Below are positions 11,158-21,528 of a stretch of 64,000 nucleotides of DNA, one piece after another; within the stretch, counting starts at the first letter, position 1, and each line of letters opens with the position of its first letter. Source of the stretch: Burkholderiales bacterium RIFCSPLOWO2_12_FULL_65_40 (GTDB taxonomy: Bacteria > Pseudomonadota > Gammaproteobacteria > Burkholderiales > Burkholderiaceae_C); contig MESL01000054.1 of assembly GCA_001770955.1 (NCBI GenBank), positions 1 to 64,000 on the forward strand, read 5' to 3'. Both the position numbers and the translations under genes were made by a program. The notes below the pieces were generated by a model, which ran no database searches, had not been told where the DNA came from, and saw only the letters and a program-made list of their open reading frames with translations.

Positions 11158-14121
11158 ATGGACACCCTGCGCGAGGAATCCGGGCTGGCGCCCGGAACCC
11201 ACCGAAGCGCCCTCGCGGGCGCGCAAGGCACGCATTGGTGGCACCGCATCACGGTCCCATCCGGGGTGCTGATCAGCGGGCTGGTGGTGGTGGCCATGCT
11301 GCTCCTGTCGGGGCTGCTGGCCTACCAGGCCAGCACCACGGCACGGGAGGCCATTTTTGCGGCCTCCGAGGACAGCGCTCAGCGCATCAGCCTGATCATC
11401 AGCGAGCGGGTGCGCCGCATCGTGGACCCGGCCGACGCCATCATCCGGCAACTGGCCTTCGATCCCATCACCGCCGCGACCACCTTGCCAGCGCGCATGC
11501 GCCGCTTACCGGTGCTGGCGCGCTTACTCGAACAAAACGCGCTGCTGTCGGCGGTGTTCATGGGCTATCCGGACGGGCAGTTTCTGCTGGTGCGGCCGCT
11601 GCGCGACCCCGCACTGCGCCAGCGACTGGGTGCGCCCGAGGCGGCGGTTTTTCTGGTGCAGTCCATGTCCCGCGAGCGCGGCGCCGTGGCACTGGTGGGG
11701 CGCTGGAATTTTTATGATGCGCAGTTGCGGCTGCTGTCCTCGTCGGTGCGTCCGGACTATCGCTATGACCCGCGCACCCGCCCCTGGTACCTGGAGGCCC
11801 AGGAGCAGAACGCCCAGATTCTGACTGCACCCTACCTGTTCTTCACGACGCATGAAGTGGGTGTGACCCTGAGCCAGGCCAGCGAGGATGGGCGCGCCAT
11901 TCTGGGCCTGGACGTGGCCTTGCCGGACCTGGGGCGCGAGATCGAATCGCTGCGCCTGATTCCCAACACCGAGATCGTGGTGGTGGACCGGGACCTGCGG
12001 GTGCTGGCCTATCCCGACATGTCCAGGGTGCTGGAGCCCGATGGCAGTGGCCCCGGCCTGAACCTTCGCACACTCGACAGCCTGGGCATTCCCAGCCTCT
12101 CGCAGGTGCACAGGCTGGACATTCGGCCGGGCGAATCCCGGCGCTTCATGGTGCACGGCCGGGAGTGGCTTGGGCAGGTGCAGCCGCTGCAGTCGCTGCG
12201 CTGGCGCGATCTGAACATCCTGATGGCGATTCCGACGGGTGAGTTGCTGTCGGGCATTGACAAGAGCCTGCAGCGCCAGGCGTGGGTGGCGGCCAGCAGC
12301 ATCCTGTTCATGGTTCTTCTGGGGGCGCTCGCGGGGCGGCGCGTGGGGCAGAGCCTTTCCATCCTGGCTGCGCAGGCCGAGGCGCTGGCCCGTTTCGATT
12401 TCCGCCGATTCGAGCGACCCCGGTCCTACGTACGCGAAATGCGCGACCTGGGCCAGGTGATGGATGGCATGTCGGAGACCATCGCCAAGTTCCTGGACAT
12501 CACGCACCACATCAGCGCCGAATCACGGCTCGACCTGATGCTCTCGAGCGTGCTGTACGAACTGGTGCACACCACCCATTGCAGCAGTGGCGCGGTGTAC
12601 CTGGTTGCCCCGGACGGAAAGGGCCTGGATCGTATCGCACGCTACTGCAAAGAGCCGGACGACCAGCGGCACTACCCTGAGCACCTGGCCATGGCGCACT
12701 TCATCAACCCCGCCAGCGTGCTGGACGGCGACATGGACTCGCCGGGGCAAGGTGCGCTACCCCAGCACCCCCTGCGCGTGCAGTTGCGCACGCGCCAGGG
12801 GCAACCCCTGGGGGTGCTCTCGTTGCGCTACGTTTCAGACTACCGGCAGGACGACGCCAATTTCCGCATTTTTGTGGAAAAACTTTCGGGCACGCTGTCG
12901 GTAGCCATCGAAACGCGCAACCTCATCGAAGGGCAGAAGCGCCTGTTCGACGCCCTGATCCGCCTGCTGGCCGACGCCATCGATGCGAAGAGCCCATACA
13001 CCGGGGGGCATTGCGAACGCGTGCCGCAGCTGTCGGAGATGCTGATGCAGTGCCTGTGCGATGCCCACGACGGCCCTTTTGCCACCGTGCGCATGACCGA
13101 GGCCGAGCGCGAGGAGTTCCGCCTCGGGGCCTGGCTGCACGACTGCGGCAAGGTCACCAGCCCCGAGCATGTCATTGACAAGGCCACCAAGCTGGAGACG
13201 CTCTACAACCGCATTCACGAGGTACGCATGCGCTTCGAGGTGTTGTGGCGTGACGCGCAAATCAGCTACTGGCAGCAGCGCCAGGCCGGGCTTGATGTGA
13301 TTGCACTGGAAGCACGGCTGCAGGCGCAGCACGCCCGTCTGCAGGAAGAATTTGCCTTTGTGGCCCGCTGCAACGTGGGAGGCGAAGCCATGGCCGACGG
13401 GGACGTCGATCGCCTGGCCGTGATCGGCGGGCAGACCTGGCTGCGCCACTTCGACCACCGGCTCGGGCTTTCGGCCGCTGAACGGGATCGGCTGGGCGCT
13501 TCAGAGGGGGAGGCGCTCCCCGTCACAGAGCGCCTGCTGGCAGACCGGCCAGACCACATCGTCCCCTGGGGAGAGCGGCGCCCTCCGGTGGAGCGGGGCA
13601 ACCCGGCCAACCGCTGGGGGTTCCACATGGTGCTGCCCGCGCAGGCGGCCCATCTGGGCGAGTTGCACAACCTGTCTATCCGGCGTGGCACCCTCACGGA
13701 AGAAGACCGCTTCAAGATCAACGAGCACATCGTTCAGACGATCATCATGCTCAGCAGCCTGCCGTTCCCGCCGCATCTGGCCCGCGTACCCGACATTGCC
13801 GGCACGCACCACGAAAAGCTGGATGGCACCGGCTACCCGCGTGGTCTGGCGAGCGAGCAGCTTACGCTGGCAGACCGTGTCATCGCACTGGCCGATATCT
13901 TCGAGGCGCTCACTGCCGCAGATCGGCCCTACAAGCCGGCCAAGACCCTGTCGGAATCGCTGGCCATCATGGCCACCATGGCGCGGCAAAAGCACATTGA
14001 TGCCGAGGTGTTCCGCTTCTTTCTGCGCAGCGGTGTATGGCGCGACTATGCCGAGCGCTTCCTGTCGCCGCTGCAACGCGATGCGGTGGACGTCGATGCC
14101 CTGGAAAGGGCGCTGGGCTGA
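11158..14121 (+). CDS. membrane sensor with HD-GYP phosphodiesterase domain
   Basis: 987 aa; N-terminal TM and periplasmic sensor region, GAF-like middle, HDCGK ... HHEKLDGTGYPRGL. Confidence 0.88.
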   Translation: MDTLREESGLAPGTHRSALAGAQGTHWWHRITVPSGVLISGLVVVAMLLLSGLLAYQASTTAREAIFAASEDSAQRISLIISERVRRIVDPADAIIRQLAFDPITAATTLPARMRRLPVLARLLEQNALLSAVFMGYPDGQFLLVRPLRDPALRQRLGAPEAAVFLVQSMSRERGAVALVGRWNFYDAQLRLLSSSVRPDYRYDPRTRPWYLEAQEQNAQILTAPYLFFTTHEVGVTLSQASEDGRAILGLDVALPDLGREIESLRLIPNTEIVVVDRDLRVLAYPDMSRVLEPDGSGPGLNLRTLDSLGIPSLSQVHRLDIRPGESRRFMVHGREWLGQVQPLQSLRWRDLNILMAIPTGELLSGIDKSLQRQAWVAASSILFMVLLGALAGRRVGQSLSILAAQAEALARFDFRRFERPRSYVREMRDLGQVMDGMSETIAKFLDITHHISAESRLDLMLSSVLYELVHTTHCSSGAVYLVAPDGKGLDRIARYCKEPDDQRHYPEHLAMAHFINPASVLDGDMDSPGQGALPQHPLRVQLRTRQGQPLGVLSLRYVSDYRQDDANFRIFVEKLSGTLSVAIETRNLIEGQKRLFDALIRLLADAIDAKSPYTGGHCERVPQLSEMLMQCLCDAHDGPFATVRMTEAEREEFRLGAWLHDCGKVTSPEHVIDKATKLETLYNRIHEVRMRFEVLWRDAQISYWQQRQAGLDVIALEARLQAQHARLQEEFAFVARCNVGGEAMADGDVDRLAVIGGQTWLRHFDHRLGLSAAERDRLGASEGEALPVTERLLADRPDHIVPWGERRPPVERGNPANRWGFHMVLPAQAAHLGELHNLSIRRGTLTEEDRFKINEHIVQTIIMLSSLPFPPHLARVPDIAGTHHEKLDGTGYPRGLASEQLTLADRVIALADIFEALTAADRPYKPAKTLSESLAIMATMARQKHIDAEVFRFFLRSGVWRDYAERFLSPLQRDAVDVDALERALG

Positions 14122-14147
14122 ACGCTGCGGCGTCGCGCCCGGTCAGG

Positions 14148-15191
14148 TCAGAACAGCTCGACGTCGTCGTTGCTGACCTTCGTCTTCAGGTGGCCTTCGG
14201 CGATCAGATCGTCGTAGTAGCGCACCTGGTTGCGGCCGTTTTCCTTGGCGAAATAGAGGGCCTGATCGGCCTGGCCGAGGATTTCCACGGGCGAACCGTG
14301 GGCTGTAGAGACGAAGCCCACGCTGACCGTGACCTGCCCGACCTGGGGGAAATAATAGTCTTCGACGTTCTTGCGGAAGCGGTTGAACACCTTGTGCGCG
14401 GTGGACAGACTGGTCGAGCGCAGCAGCACCACGAACTCTTCGCCGCCAAACCGGAAGATCTTGTCGTGGCTGCGGAACGAGGAACGCAGAATGTTGGCCA
14501 CCAGGATCAGCACCTCGTCACCGTACAGGTGACCGAAGCGGTCGTTGACCTGCTTGAAGTGGTCGATGTCCACCACGGCCAGCCACTGGTGGGTGGCATC
14601 GCCAGCGCTTTCCCCCTCGTCCGGGCCCGCTGCCAGGGGTTGTGGGCGGTCGCTCTGCTCGGGGGACGTGAAGCGCGAGAACTGCTCGTCGAAGGTCTTG
14701 CGGTTGAAGAGGCCGGTGAGGGCATCGCGTTCGCTGTAGTCCAGCAGGCTCTGGTAGTTTTTGTAGACGTGGAAGACGTGGGTGATCACGTCGATCTTCT
14801 GCGCAGAGAAGGGGCGCGACTGGACAATTTCCAGGCAGGAGGTGACTTTGTCATGCATCCACAGCGGCAGCCATATGCAATAGCGGCCTTTGCGCGGGGA
14901 TGCGATGGCATGGGGGCTGCGTTCCTGAATGCAGGTGTTCAGCGCCGGGATCTGATCGATGGGCTGGCTTGCAGGGTCGCTGGCGTTCTCGGTTTCGGCG
15001 CTGCGCCATTGGCCGTTGTCCATCCAGGTGCGGGGCCGTACGTACAGCGCATCGTCCTTGGAAAAGACCTCCAGCGCTCGCACCTGCACGATGCTGCTGA
15101 GCGCCTGCAGGGTGGAAAGCACCGATACCTCCAGCCGCAAATGGTCGCGGTGGCCAGTCATTTCTACCAGGTTCTGCAGGATGGGCTTCAT
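14148..15191 (-). CDS. GGDEF diguanylate cyclase
   Basis: RDALTGLFNRKTFDEQF ... FRFGGEEFVVLLRS. Confidence 0.9.
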   Translation of the reverse strand: MKPILQNLVEMTGHRDHLRLEVSVLSTLQALSSIVQVRALEVFSKDDALYVRPRTWMDNGQWRSAETENASDPASQPIDQIPALNTCIQERSPHAIASPRKGRYCIWLPLWMHDKVTSCLEIVQSRPFSAQKIDVITHVFHVYKNYQSLLDYSERDALTGLFNRKTFDEQFSRFTSPEQSDRPQPLAAGPDEGESAGDATHQWLAVVDIDHFKQVNDRFGHLYGDEVLILVANILRSSFRSHDKIFRFGGEEFVVLLRSTSLSTAHKVFNRFRKNVEDYYFPQVGQVTVSVGFVSTAHGSPVEILGQADQALYFAKENGRNQVRYYDDLIAEGHLKTKVSNDDVELF

Positions 15192-15209
15192 AGGGTGCAG
15201 TGTCCAGGT

Positions 15210-16019
15210 TCAGGTGCGGCGCTTGAACACCAGGTCCCACACCCCATGACCGAGCTTCAGGCCCCGGTTCTCGAACTTGGTGAGAGGCCGGTAGTCGGGT
15301 TGCGGGGCATAGTCCTCGGCCGTATTGACCAGCAGGGGGGCGCTGGAGAGCACCTGCAGCATCTGCTCGGCATAGGGCTGCCAGTCGGTGGCGCAGTGGA
15401 TATAGCCACCCGGCTTGAGCCGTGCCACCAGCTTGGCCACGAGCGGCGGCTGGATCAGGCGGCGCTTGTTGTGCTTGGTCTTGTGCCAGGGGTCGGGAAA
15501 GAAAATGTGCACACCGTCGAGGCTGCCAGGCGGCAGCATGTGATCGATGACCTCTACGGCATCGTGCTGCAAGATGCGGATGTTGGTCTGGCCCTGTTCG
15601 CCGATGCGTTTGAGCAGCGCGCCCACGCCGGGTTCGTGCACCTCGCAGCACAGAAAGTTGTCCTGGGGGCGCACGCGGGCGATGTGGGCCGTGGCCTCAC
15701 CCATGCCGAAGCCGATTTCCAGCACCAGGGGGGCACTGCGGCCGAATGCGGCCACGGCATCAAGGGGTGCGGGGGCATAGGGCACGATGAAGCGCGGGCC
15801 CAGGTCTTCGAAGGCTTTGGCCTGGCCCGTGGTGGTGCGACCGGCGCGGCGCACGAAGCTCTTGATGGTCTTGGGATGGGCGACGCCATCAGGCGCCTTG
15901 CCCGCCAGGGGGGCGGCAGTGGTCTCGCCGGAAAGGGCAGCGTCGCCGGGGGCGGAGGCGTTGGGGGGCAGTTCTGTCACGATGTCTGATTGTAGAGATG
16001 CATCCATGCCCTGACCCAC
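15210..16019 (-). CDS. trmB: tRNA (guanine-N7)-methyltransferase
   Basis: [17 protein letters not shown] ... [21 protein letters not shown]. Confidence 0.93.
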   Translation of the reverse strand: MGQGMDASLQSDIVTELPPNASAPGDAALSGETTAAPLAGKAPDGVAHPKTIKSFVRRAGRTTTGQAKAFEDLGPRFIVPYAPAPLDAVAAFGRSAPLVLEIGFGMGEATAHIARVRPQDNFLCCEVHEPGVGALLKRIGEQGQTNIRILQHDAVEVIDHMLPPGSLDGVHIFFPDPWHKTKHNKRRLIQPPLVAKLVARLKPGGYIHCATDWQPYAEQMLQVLSSAPLLVNTAEDYAPQPDYRPLTKFENRGLKLGHGVWDLVFKRRT

Positions 16020-16951
16020 TGTGCCAGGGCGTCGTGGATCAGGGTGTTGCGAGGATGCACCAATGGGGGTAATCCCAGCACGCTTGCAGCCGCCTCCAGC
16101 GCTTGCAGGGGGGCGTCAAGGTCCAGGGGTGCGGCGCCATGCTGCTTGGAGAGCTTTTCTCCGTCAGCGCCGCGCACCAGCGGAGTATGCAGGTAGCGGG
16201 GCGTGGGCAGGCCCAGGGCCTGCTGCAGCAATATCTGGCGCGGCGTATTGTCGGCGAGATCTTCGCCCCGAACCACATGCGTGATGCCCTGGGCGCCGTC
16301 GTCCACCACCACGGCCAGCTGGTAGGCCCACAGGCCATCGGCGCGGCGGAGAACGAAGTCACCGACGCTGTGCACGACATCCTGCTGCTGTCGGCCCAGG
16401 CGGCGATCATGCCAGGTCAGGGTATTAGATGCTATTGAAAATATAGCTTCTTGCGCTTTATGGACGGGCGCCAGAGCCATTTTTCCCATGTATTGTGTGG
16501 TGGCGAAACGCCAGGCACGGGCCGGCTTTCCTTGCAGTCCGGCGCGGCAGGTGCCCGGATAGGGCAGCTCGGTGTGGCGCTGTCGCATATGGCCTGCGGC
16601 GGCGTGGGCTGCTTCGATGTCCTTGCGGGAGCAGGCGCAGGGGTAGGCCAGCTGGCGCGTCATCAGGTCGTCGAGCGCCTGCTGGTACAGCGTGCCCCGT
16701 TGCGATTGCCAGAGTGGTGGCTCGTCCGCATGCAGGCCGCAGGTGGCCAGCTGGGCGAGGATCTGCTCAGCCGCCCCGGCCACGCAACGCGGGGTGTCCA
16801 CGTCTTCGATACGCACCAGCCAGCGCCCCCCACGCCCGCCATTCCAGGCGCGCGCATCCAGCCAGCTTGCGAGGGCCGCCACCAGCGAGCCCGCATGCAA
16901 GGGGCCCGTGGGGGAGGGGGCGAACCGGCCGACGTAGCCACCTGCCGTCAT
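15977..16951 (-). CDS. gluQ: glutamyl-Q tRNA(Asp) synthetase, with an in-frame repeat insertion
   Basis: [35 protein letters not shown]...; [39 protein letters not shown]. The start overlaps the stop of the upstream gene. Confidence 0.92.
   Translation of the reverse strand: MTAGGYVGRFAPSPTGPLHAGSLVAALASWLDARAWNGGRGGRWLVRIEDVDTPRCVAGAAEQILAQLATCGLHADEPPLWQSQRGTLYQQALDDLMTRQLAYPCACSRKDIEAAHAAAGHMRQRHTELPYPGTCRAGLQGKPARAWRFATTQYMGKMALAPVHKAQEAIFSIASNTLTWHDRRLGRQQQDVVHSVGDFVLRRADGLWAYQLAVVVDDGAQGITHVVRGEDLADNTPRQILLQQALGLPTPRYLHTPLVRGADGEKLSKQHGAAPLDLDAPLQALEAAASVLGLPPLVHPRNTLIHDALAQWVRAWMHLYNQTS
16430..16488 (+). repeat. two-hairpin AT-rich repeat, copy B, inside gluQ (antisense to it)
   Basis: ATGCTATTGAAAATATAGCTTCTTGCGCTTTATGGACGGGCGCCAGAGCCATTTTT. 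Confidence 0.85.
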
Positions 16952-18042
16952 GCCACGGTGAGCGCCAGTTCCAGTCCGGAAATGAAGGCGTCCTCCAGGC
17001 GGTGCCCCAGGCACCAGTCGCCGCAAGCACCGATGCCGGCCTTGCCGTCCCACAGATGGCTGCGGCCCAGGGGCCGCGTGGTTTGCGCATGACGCCAGCG
17101 GCGCACCTCGGCGTGGGCGGGCTCGGCGCGGATGCCCGTGACCTCGGAGAAGGCCTTGATCAGCTTGGCCTGCACGCGCTCGGCGTCGTCTTCCAGGTGC
17201 TCGGCCGACCAGGCCGGGCTGGCCTGCACGGTCCAGCGCTCGATGATGCTGCGCCCGGGTTTGGACGATTCGCGTGCCAGCCACGCGATGCGGTGGTGCG
17301 TGCTTCGGGCCGCGTTCCATTGCGGCCCCAGCGTGGTCAGGCCGGGGCGCACAGCCTGGGGGAAAGCGAGCATCAGGGTCCAGCACGGCGCCATGGTCAC
17401 GCCGGCCATGGCGGCGGCCAGGCTGGCGCTCACACCGCTGTTGTCGAGCAGGGCCTGGGCGGGTGCAGCGGGCAGCGCCAGAAGCACTGCATCGAAGCCG
17501 GCAAACACATGCTGCCCGCCTTCGGCGGACTGGGTGCACACCTGCCAGCGCTGGGGGGCCAGGCGGTCGGGTTCGATGCGCAGCACATGGGTGCCGGTGT
17601 GCAGGCAGCCGGCCTGCTGCAACGGCAGTGCCCAGGCGTCCACCAGGGTGCCCATGCCGGGCCGGGCCACCCAGTGCGGATCATTGGGCAGCGGGTTGGC
17701 AGCGATCACGCGGCCCGCAGCGTCGAGCACGCGCACCGTGTTGGCGCTCCAGGGGCGGCACATGCCAGGCACGGTGGCCAGGGCCTGGGTAAAGCGCTCG
17801 TCGCGCACGGTGAAGTACTGCGCACCGGCATCAAAGCCGCCAAAGGGTGTCTGCAGCGTGGTGGTGCGTCCTCCGGCATGGTCGGTCTTTTCAAAAACGG
17901 TGACCTGGTGACCCGCCTGCATGAGCGTGCGGGCACAGGCCACGCCGGCCATGCCGGCGCCAATCACGGCGATGCTTCGGGGCGCCGTGGCGGCGCGCTG
18001 GCTTCGGGGGCGGGTGGCTCGGGGCGGTTTGCGTGCAGGCAT
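16948..18042 (-). CDS. FAD-dependent amine oxidase / renalase-like oxidoreductase
   Basis: [43 protein letters not shown](P)-binding Rossmann signature. Confidence 0.85.
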   Translation of the reverse strand: MPARKPPRATRPRSQRAATAPRSIAVIGAGMAGVACARTLMQAGHQVTVFEKTDHAGGRTTTLQTPFGGFDAGAQYFTVRDERFTQALATVPGMCRPWSANTVRVLDAAGRVIAANPLPNDPHWVARPGMGTLVDAWALPLQQAGCLHTGTHVLRIEPDRLAPQRWQVCTQSAEGGQHVFAGFDAVLLALPAAPAQALLDNSGVSASLAAAMAGVTMAPCWTLMLAFPQAVRPGLTTLGPQWNAARSTHHRIAWLARESSKPGRSIIERWTVQASPAWSAEHLEDDAERVQAKLIKAFSEVTGIRAEPAHAEVRRWRHAQTTRPLGRSHLWDGKAGIGACGDWCLGHRLEDAFISGLELALTVA

Positions 18043-18121
18043 GTGCGGGTCTTTCGGGCGGAGGCCAGTGGGGAATAAGGTGATATGTATGCACTCTACA
18101 CGCCTGGCGCCCCCTTGCGCA

Positions 18122-19060
18122 TCAAAAGTGGTGGTGGTTTTCCAGCAAGGCACGGCGGGTTGTCGGGCTCTGCAACTGGCTCAGCCACCATTGCAGCGCC
18201 CGGCCGGGGGCTGTGAATCCCGGACCGCCCCAGGCGTAATGCATGCGGATGCTGCGCGCGGGCCGTGCCACCTTGCGCTCCACCAGATGGCCCGCCTCGA
18301 CATAGGGGCGCACCATGGGCTCGGGCAGGAAGCCGCCGCCCAGACCACGCAACTGCACCTGTACCTTGGCCTGCATGGTGTCCACGGTCAGTACGTCCTG
18401 TCCGCCCAGCAGGCCCATGGTCAGGCCGCCGCGCTGCGCGGAGTCGGCCACGGCCACGGCGCGGTGTTCCAGCAACGTGGCGTCGGTGATCGGCTCGGGC
18501 GCCGTGGCCAGAGGGTGATGGGGTGCCACCACGTAGATGAACAGCAGGTCGCCCAGCAGCTCCTGCTGCAGACCGGCCACGTTGGTTCCGGCCACCGAAA
18601 CGCCGATGGCCAAGTCGGCCCGACCCGAGGTCAGGGCTTCGAGTGTGCCGTTCATGATGCCATTGCGCAGCTTAAGGCGTGTGGGGGGCGCCAGAGCATA
18701 GAAGGCCTCGACCAGTTCGAGCATGGTGTGGGGCGAAACCACGCCATCGACGGAGAGGGTCAGCTGGGGCTCCCATCCGGTGGCAACACGGCGCACGCGG
18801 TGGGCCACGGCATCGACATCGCGCAGCAGCCGCGCTCCTTCGCGCAGCAGTTCAGCCCCTGCCTCGGTGGGGCGGGCCTGGCGCGCGCTGCGGTCGAACA
18901 GCAGCACATCCAGCGCATCCTCGATCTGGCGGACCCGGTACGTCAGTGCGCTGGGCACCAGGCCGAGCTGCCGGGCAGCCGCCGCGAAGCTGCCGGACTC
19001 GGCGATCACCTGCAGCATAGCGAGGTTTTCGGGAGTGAGGACATCGCGTGTGTTTTGCAT
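18122..19060 (-). CDS. LysR-family transcriptional regulator
   Basis: LAMLQVIAESGSFAAAARQLGLVPSALTYRVRQIEDALDVLLFDR; divergent from the pirin gene. Confidence 0.92.
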   Translation of the reverse strand: MQNTRDVLTPENLAMLQVIAESGSFAAAARQLGLVPSALTYRVRQIEDALDVLLFDRSARQARPTEAGAELLREGARLLRDVDAVAHRVRRVATGWEPQLTLSVDGVVSPHTMLELVEAFYALAPPTRLKLRNGIMNGTLEALTSGRADLAIGVSVAGTNVAGLQQELLGDLLFIYVVAPHHPLATAPEPITDATLLEHRAVAVADSAQRGGLTMGLLGGQDVLTVDTMQAKVQVQLRGLGGGFLPEPMVRPYVEAGHLVERKVARPARSIRMHYAWGGPGFTAPGRALQWWLSQLQSPTTRRALLENHHHF

Positions 19061-19165
19061 GGTGGCTTGGTGCGAATTCAGATATTTTGAATTGTTCCAT
19101 CAATCCGGCAGGCCCACAGGATGCTGTGCCGGTTCTACATTGAAGCCTTGAAAGGAGCACACACC

Positions 19166-19867
19166 ATGCTGACCGTACGCAAATCACAGGACCGGGGTTA
19201 CGCAGACCATGGCTGGCTGCAGTCATTCCACAGCTTTTCGTTCGCGGGTTACCACGATCCCCGCCACATGGGGTTCGGCAACCTGCGCGTGATCAACGAG
19301 GACCGCATTGCCCCGGGCACGGGTTTCGGAGCCCACGGCCACCGCGACATGGAGATCATCAGCTATGTGCTGTCGGGCGAACTGGCCCACAAGGACAGCA
19401 TGGGCAATGTGGTGAGCATTCCCCCCGGCGAGGTGCAGCGCATGAGTGCGGGCACGGGGGTGATGCACAGCGAGTTCAACCATGCCCAGGGGCAGACCAC
19501 CCATTTCCTGCAGATCTGGATCATGCCCGACCGCCAGGGCGTGGAGCCGGGCTACGAGCAGAAGGCTTTCGCCGAGGCCGAAAAGCGGGGCCGGTTGCGC
19601 CTGGTGGCGTCACCCGATGGCGCATCGGGGTCGGTCAGCATCCACGCCGATGCCCGCATGTATGCCGGCCTGTTCGATGCAGGTGAAGCTGTTGACATGC
19701 CGCTGGAGACGGGGCGCAAATACTATGTACACCTGGTTCGTGGGGCATTGCTGGTGAATGGCCAGCGCCTGGTGGCGGGCGACGCCGCCCTGCTAGTGCA
19801 GGAATCGCGCCTGGCGCTGGGGCAGGGCGAGGGCGCGGAGGTACTGGTGTTTGACCTTCAGCCCTGA
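19166..19867 (+). CDS. pirin family protein
   Basis: MLTVRKSQDRGYADHGWLQSFHSFSFAGYHDPRHMGFGNLRVINEDRIAPGTGFGAHGHRDMEIISYVLSGELAHKDSMG. Confidence 0.95.
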   Translation: MLTVRKSQDRGYADHGWLQSFHSFSFAGYHDPRHMGFGNLRVINEDRIAPGTGFGAHGHRDMEIISYVLSGELAHKDSMGNVVSIPPGEVQRMSAGTGVMHSEFNHAQGQTTHFLQIWIMPDRQGVEPGYEQKAFAEAEKRGRLRLVASPDGASGSVSIHADARMYAGLFDAGEAVDMPLETGRKYYVHLVRGALLVNGQRLVAGDAALLVQESRLALGQGEGAEVLVFDLQP

Positions 19868-19879
19868 AGGGGCGGCTGC

Positions 19880-20707
19880 TCAACCCGCACGGGCGAGCAG
19901 TGTTTCTTCGATTTTTCCGGCCAGCTGGGAAATGGCCAGCGCCGCCGGGCAGCCGGGGGTGTTGAGCAACAGCAGCTGGCGGCGCATCACGGCGTCACGC
20001 ACGGCCAGGTCGGCCGGGATGTCACCCATGTGGATCAGGCGCAGCGGGCGGCCGGAGTCGGTGGCGACGAAGCGTTCAAGCACCTGCTGCAACTGGCTGG
20101 TGATGGCCCGGCCATCGCCCGGGCGGGCCGCCTGGTTGACGACCATGCGCACATGCTGGCGCTTTTGCTGCATGGCCAGCACCTTGATGGCGGCGTAGGC
20201 GTCGGTGAGCGATGTGGGCTCGGGCGTGGCCACGATCAGCACCTCGGAGGCCAGCGAGACGGAGAACAGCACCACGTCAGAGATCCCGGCGCCGGTGTCC
20301 AGCAGGATGACGTCGAACCGTGGTGCCAGGGACTGGATGACGTTCAGGAACTGGTTGCGCACCTCGGGCGTGAGGCGCGAATACTCGACCATGCCCGAGC
20401 CTGCCAAAACGACCGAGAAGCCGCCGGGAGCGGCAATCACCGCGTCTTCCAGGCTGGATTTGCCGGTGAATACGTCGTGCAGCGTGATCTTGGGGTGCAG
20501 GTTGAGCACCACGTCCAGGTTGGCCAGGCCCAGGTCGGCATCAAGCACCAGAACGCGCTGGCCACGACGGGTCAGGGCCGCCGCCAGGTTGGCAGAGACG
20601 AAGGTCTTGCCGACGCCGCCTTTGCCGCTGGTCACGGCAATGATGCGTGCGCCCTGGGTGGTGGCTGCAGGGGAAAGTGGGGTGGTGGGGGACGGCGCGT
20701 CGCTCAT
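19880..20707 (-). CDS. MinD/ParA-family P-loop ATPase
   Basis: IIAVTSGKGGVGKTFVSANLAAAL deviant Walker A; VLVLDADLGLANLDVVLNL. Confidence 0.88.
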   Translation of the reverse strand: MSDAPSPTTPLSPAATTQGARIIAVTSGKGGVGKTFVSANLAAALTRRGQRVLVLDADLGLANLDVVLNLHPKITLHDVFTGKSSLEDAVIAAPGGFSVVLAGSGMVEYSRLTPEVRNQFLNVIQSLAPRFDVILLDTGAGISDVVLFSVSLASEVLIVATPEPTSLTDAYAAIKVLAMQQKRQHVRMVVNQAARPGDGRAITSQLQQVLERFVATDSGRPLRLIHMGDIPADLAVRDAVMRRQLLLLNTPGCPAALAISQLAGKIEETLLARAG

Positions 20708-20717
20708 CTCTTTGCTT

Positions 20718-21485
20718 TCAGTGGGCGCTGTCGTTGAGGTTCATGGCAGGCAGGTCGCCCCAGCCCGAAGGGGTGTAGAGGGGGCCGAAAAGCATCCCCT
20801 TTTCTTCGGCAGTGACGGTGCTGTCCGGTTGTTCCTCGATGCATACACGGTTGCGGCCTTCCGATTTTGCCCGGTAGAGCTGGTGATCGGCACGGTCGGT
20901 CCAGAGCGGCGTGGTCGAACGGATCCATTGCAGGGCAAAGGCACCACCAATACTGATGGTGACGTCCAGTTCGGTGCTGCTGTCGATGCGCACGGGGGTG
21001 GCGGCAATGGTTCGGCGGATGCGCTCGGCGACGGCCCTGCCGAAGGCCGCCTGGCATGCGGGCAGCACCACGGCGAACTCTTCCCCGCCATAGCGGGCCA
21101 GGGTGTCCATGGGGCGCACACAACTGTTCAATGTGCGTGCGACGGCCTGCAGCACCCGGTCGCCGGCAAGGTGCCCATAAGTATCGTTGACCTGCTTGAA
21201 GCGGTCGATGTCGAGCATCAGCAGCAATGCGGCCTCTCCTGAGCGCGTCACTCGGTCGATTTCGCGTTCGAGCACGGCCTGGAAATGGCGCCGGTTGGCC
21301 AGTCCCGTGAGGGGATCCTTCAACGAGAGATCGCACAGGCCGTCGATCAGCCGTTGCAAGTACTGTGCTGGCGTGGAAGATGCTGGCGTCGTCGGCGCAG
21401 CCCCCTCCAGACCGACCAGTGAGACGGCCGTGTCCAGACGAAGGTCACGCAGATCGACGAGGAGAGAAGGCGCGGTGTGGGGCAC
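20718..21485 (-). CDS. GGDEF diguanylate cyclase
   Basis: KDPLTGLANRRHFQAVLERE ... ARYGGEEFAVVLPA. Confidence 0.9.
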   Translation of the reverse strand: MPHTAPSLLVDLRDLRLDTAVSLVGLEGAAPTTPASSTPAQYLQRLIDGLCDLSLKDPLTGLANRRHFQAVLEREIDRVTRSGEAALLLMLDIDRFKQVNDTYGHLAGDRVLQAVARTLNSCVRPMDTLARYGGEEFAVVLPACQAAFGRAVAERIRRTIAATPVRIDSSTELDVTISIGGAFALQWIRSTTPLWTDRADHQLYRAKSEGRNRVCIEEQPDSTVTAEEKGMLFGPLYTPSGWGDLPAMNLNDSAH

Positions 21486-21528
21486 GGGTGTAACAGGTCA
21501 GATTCTGAAGTGTAACCCCCGAACACGC

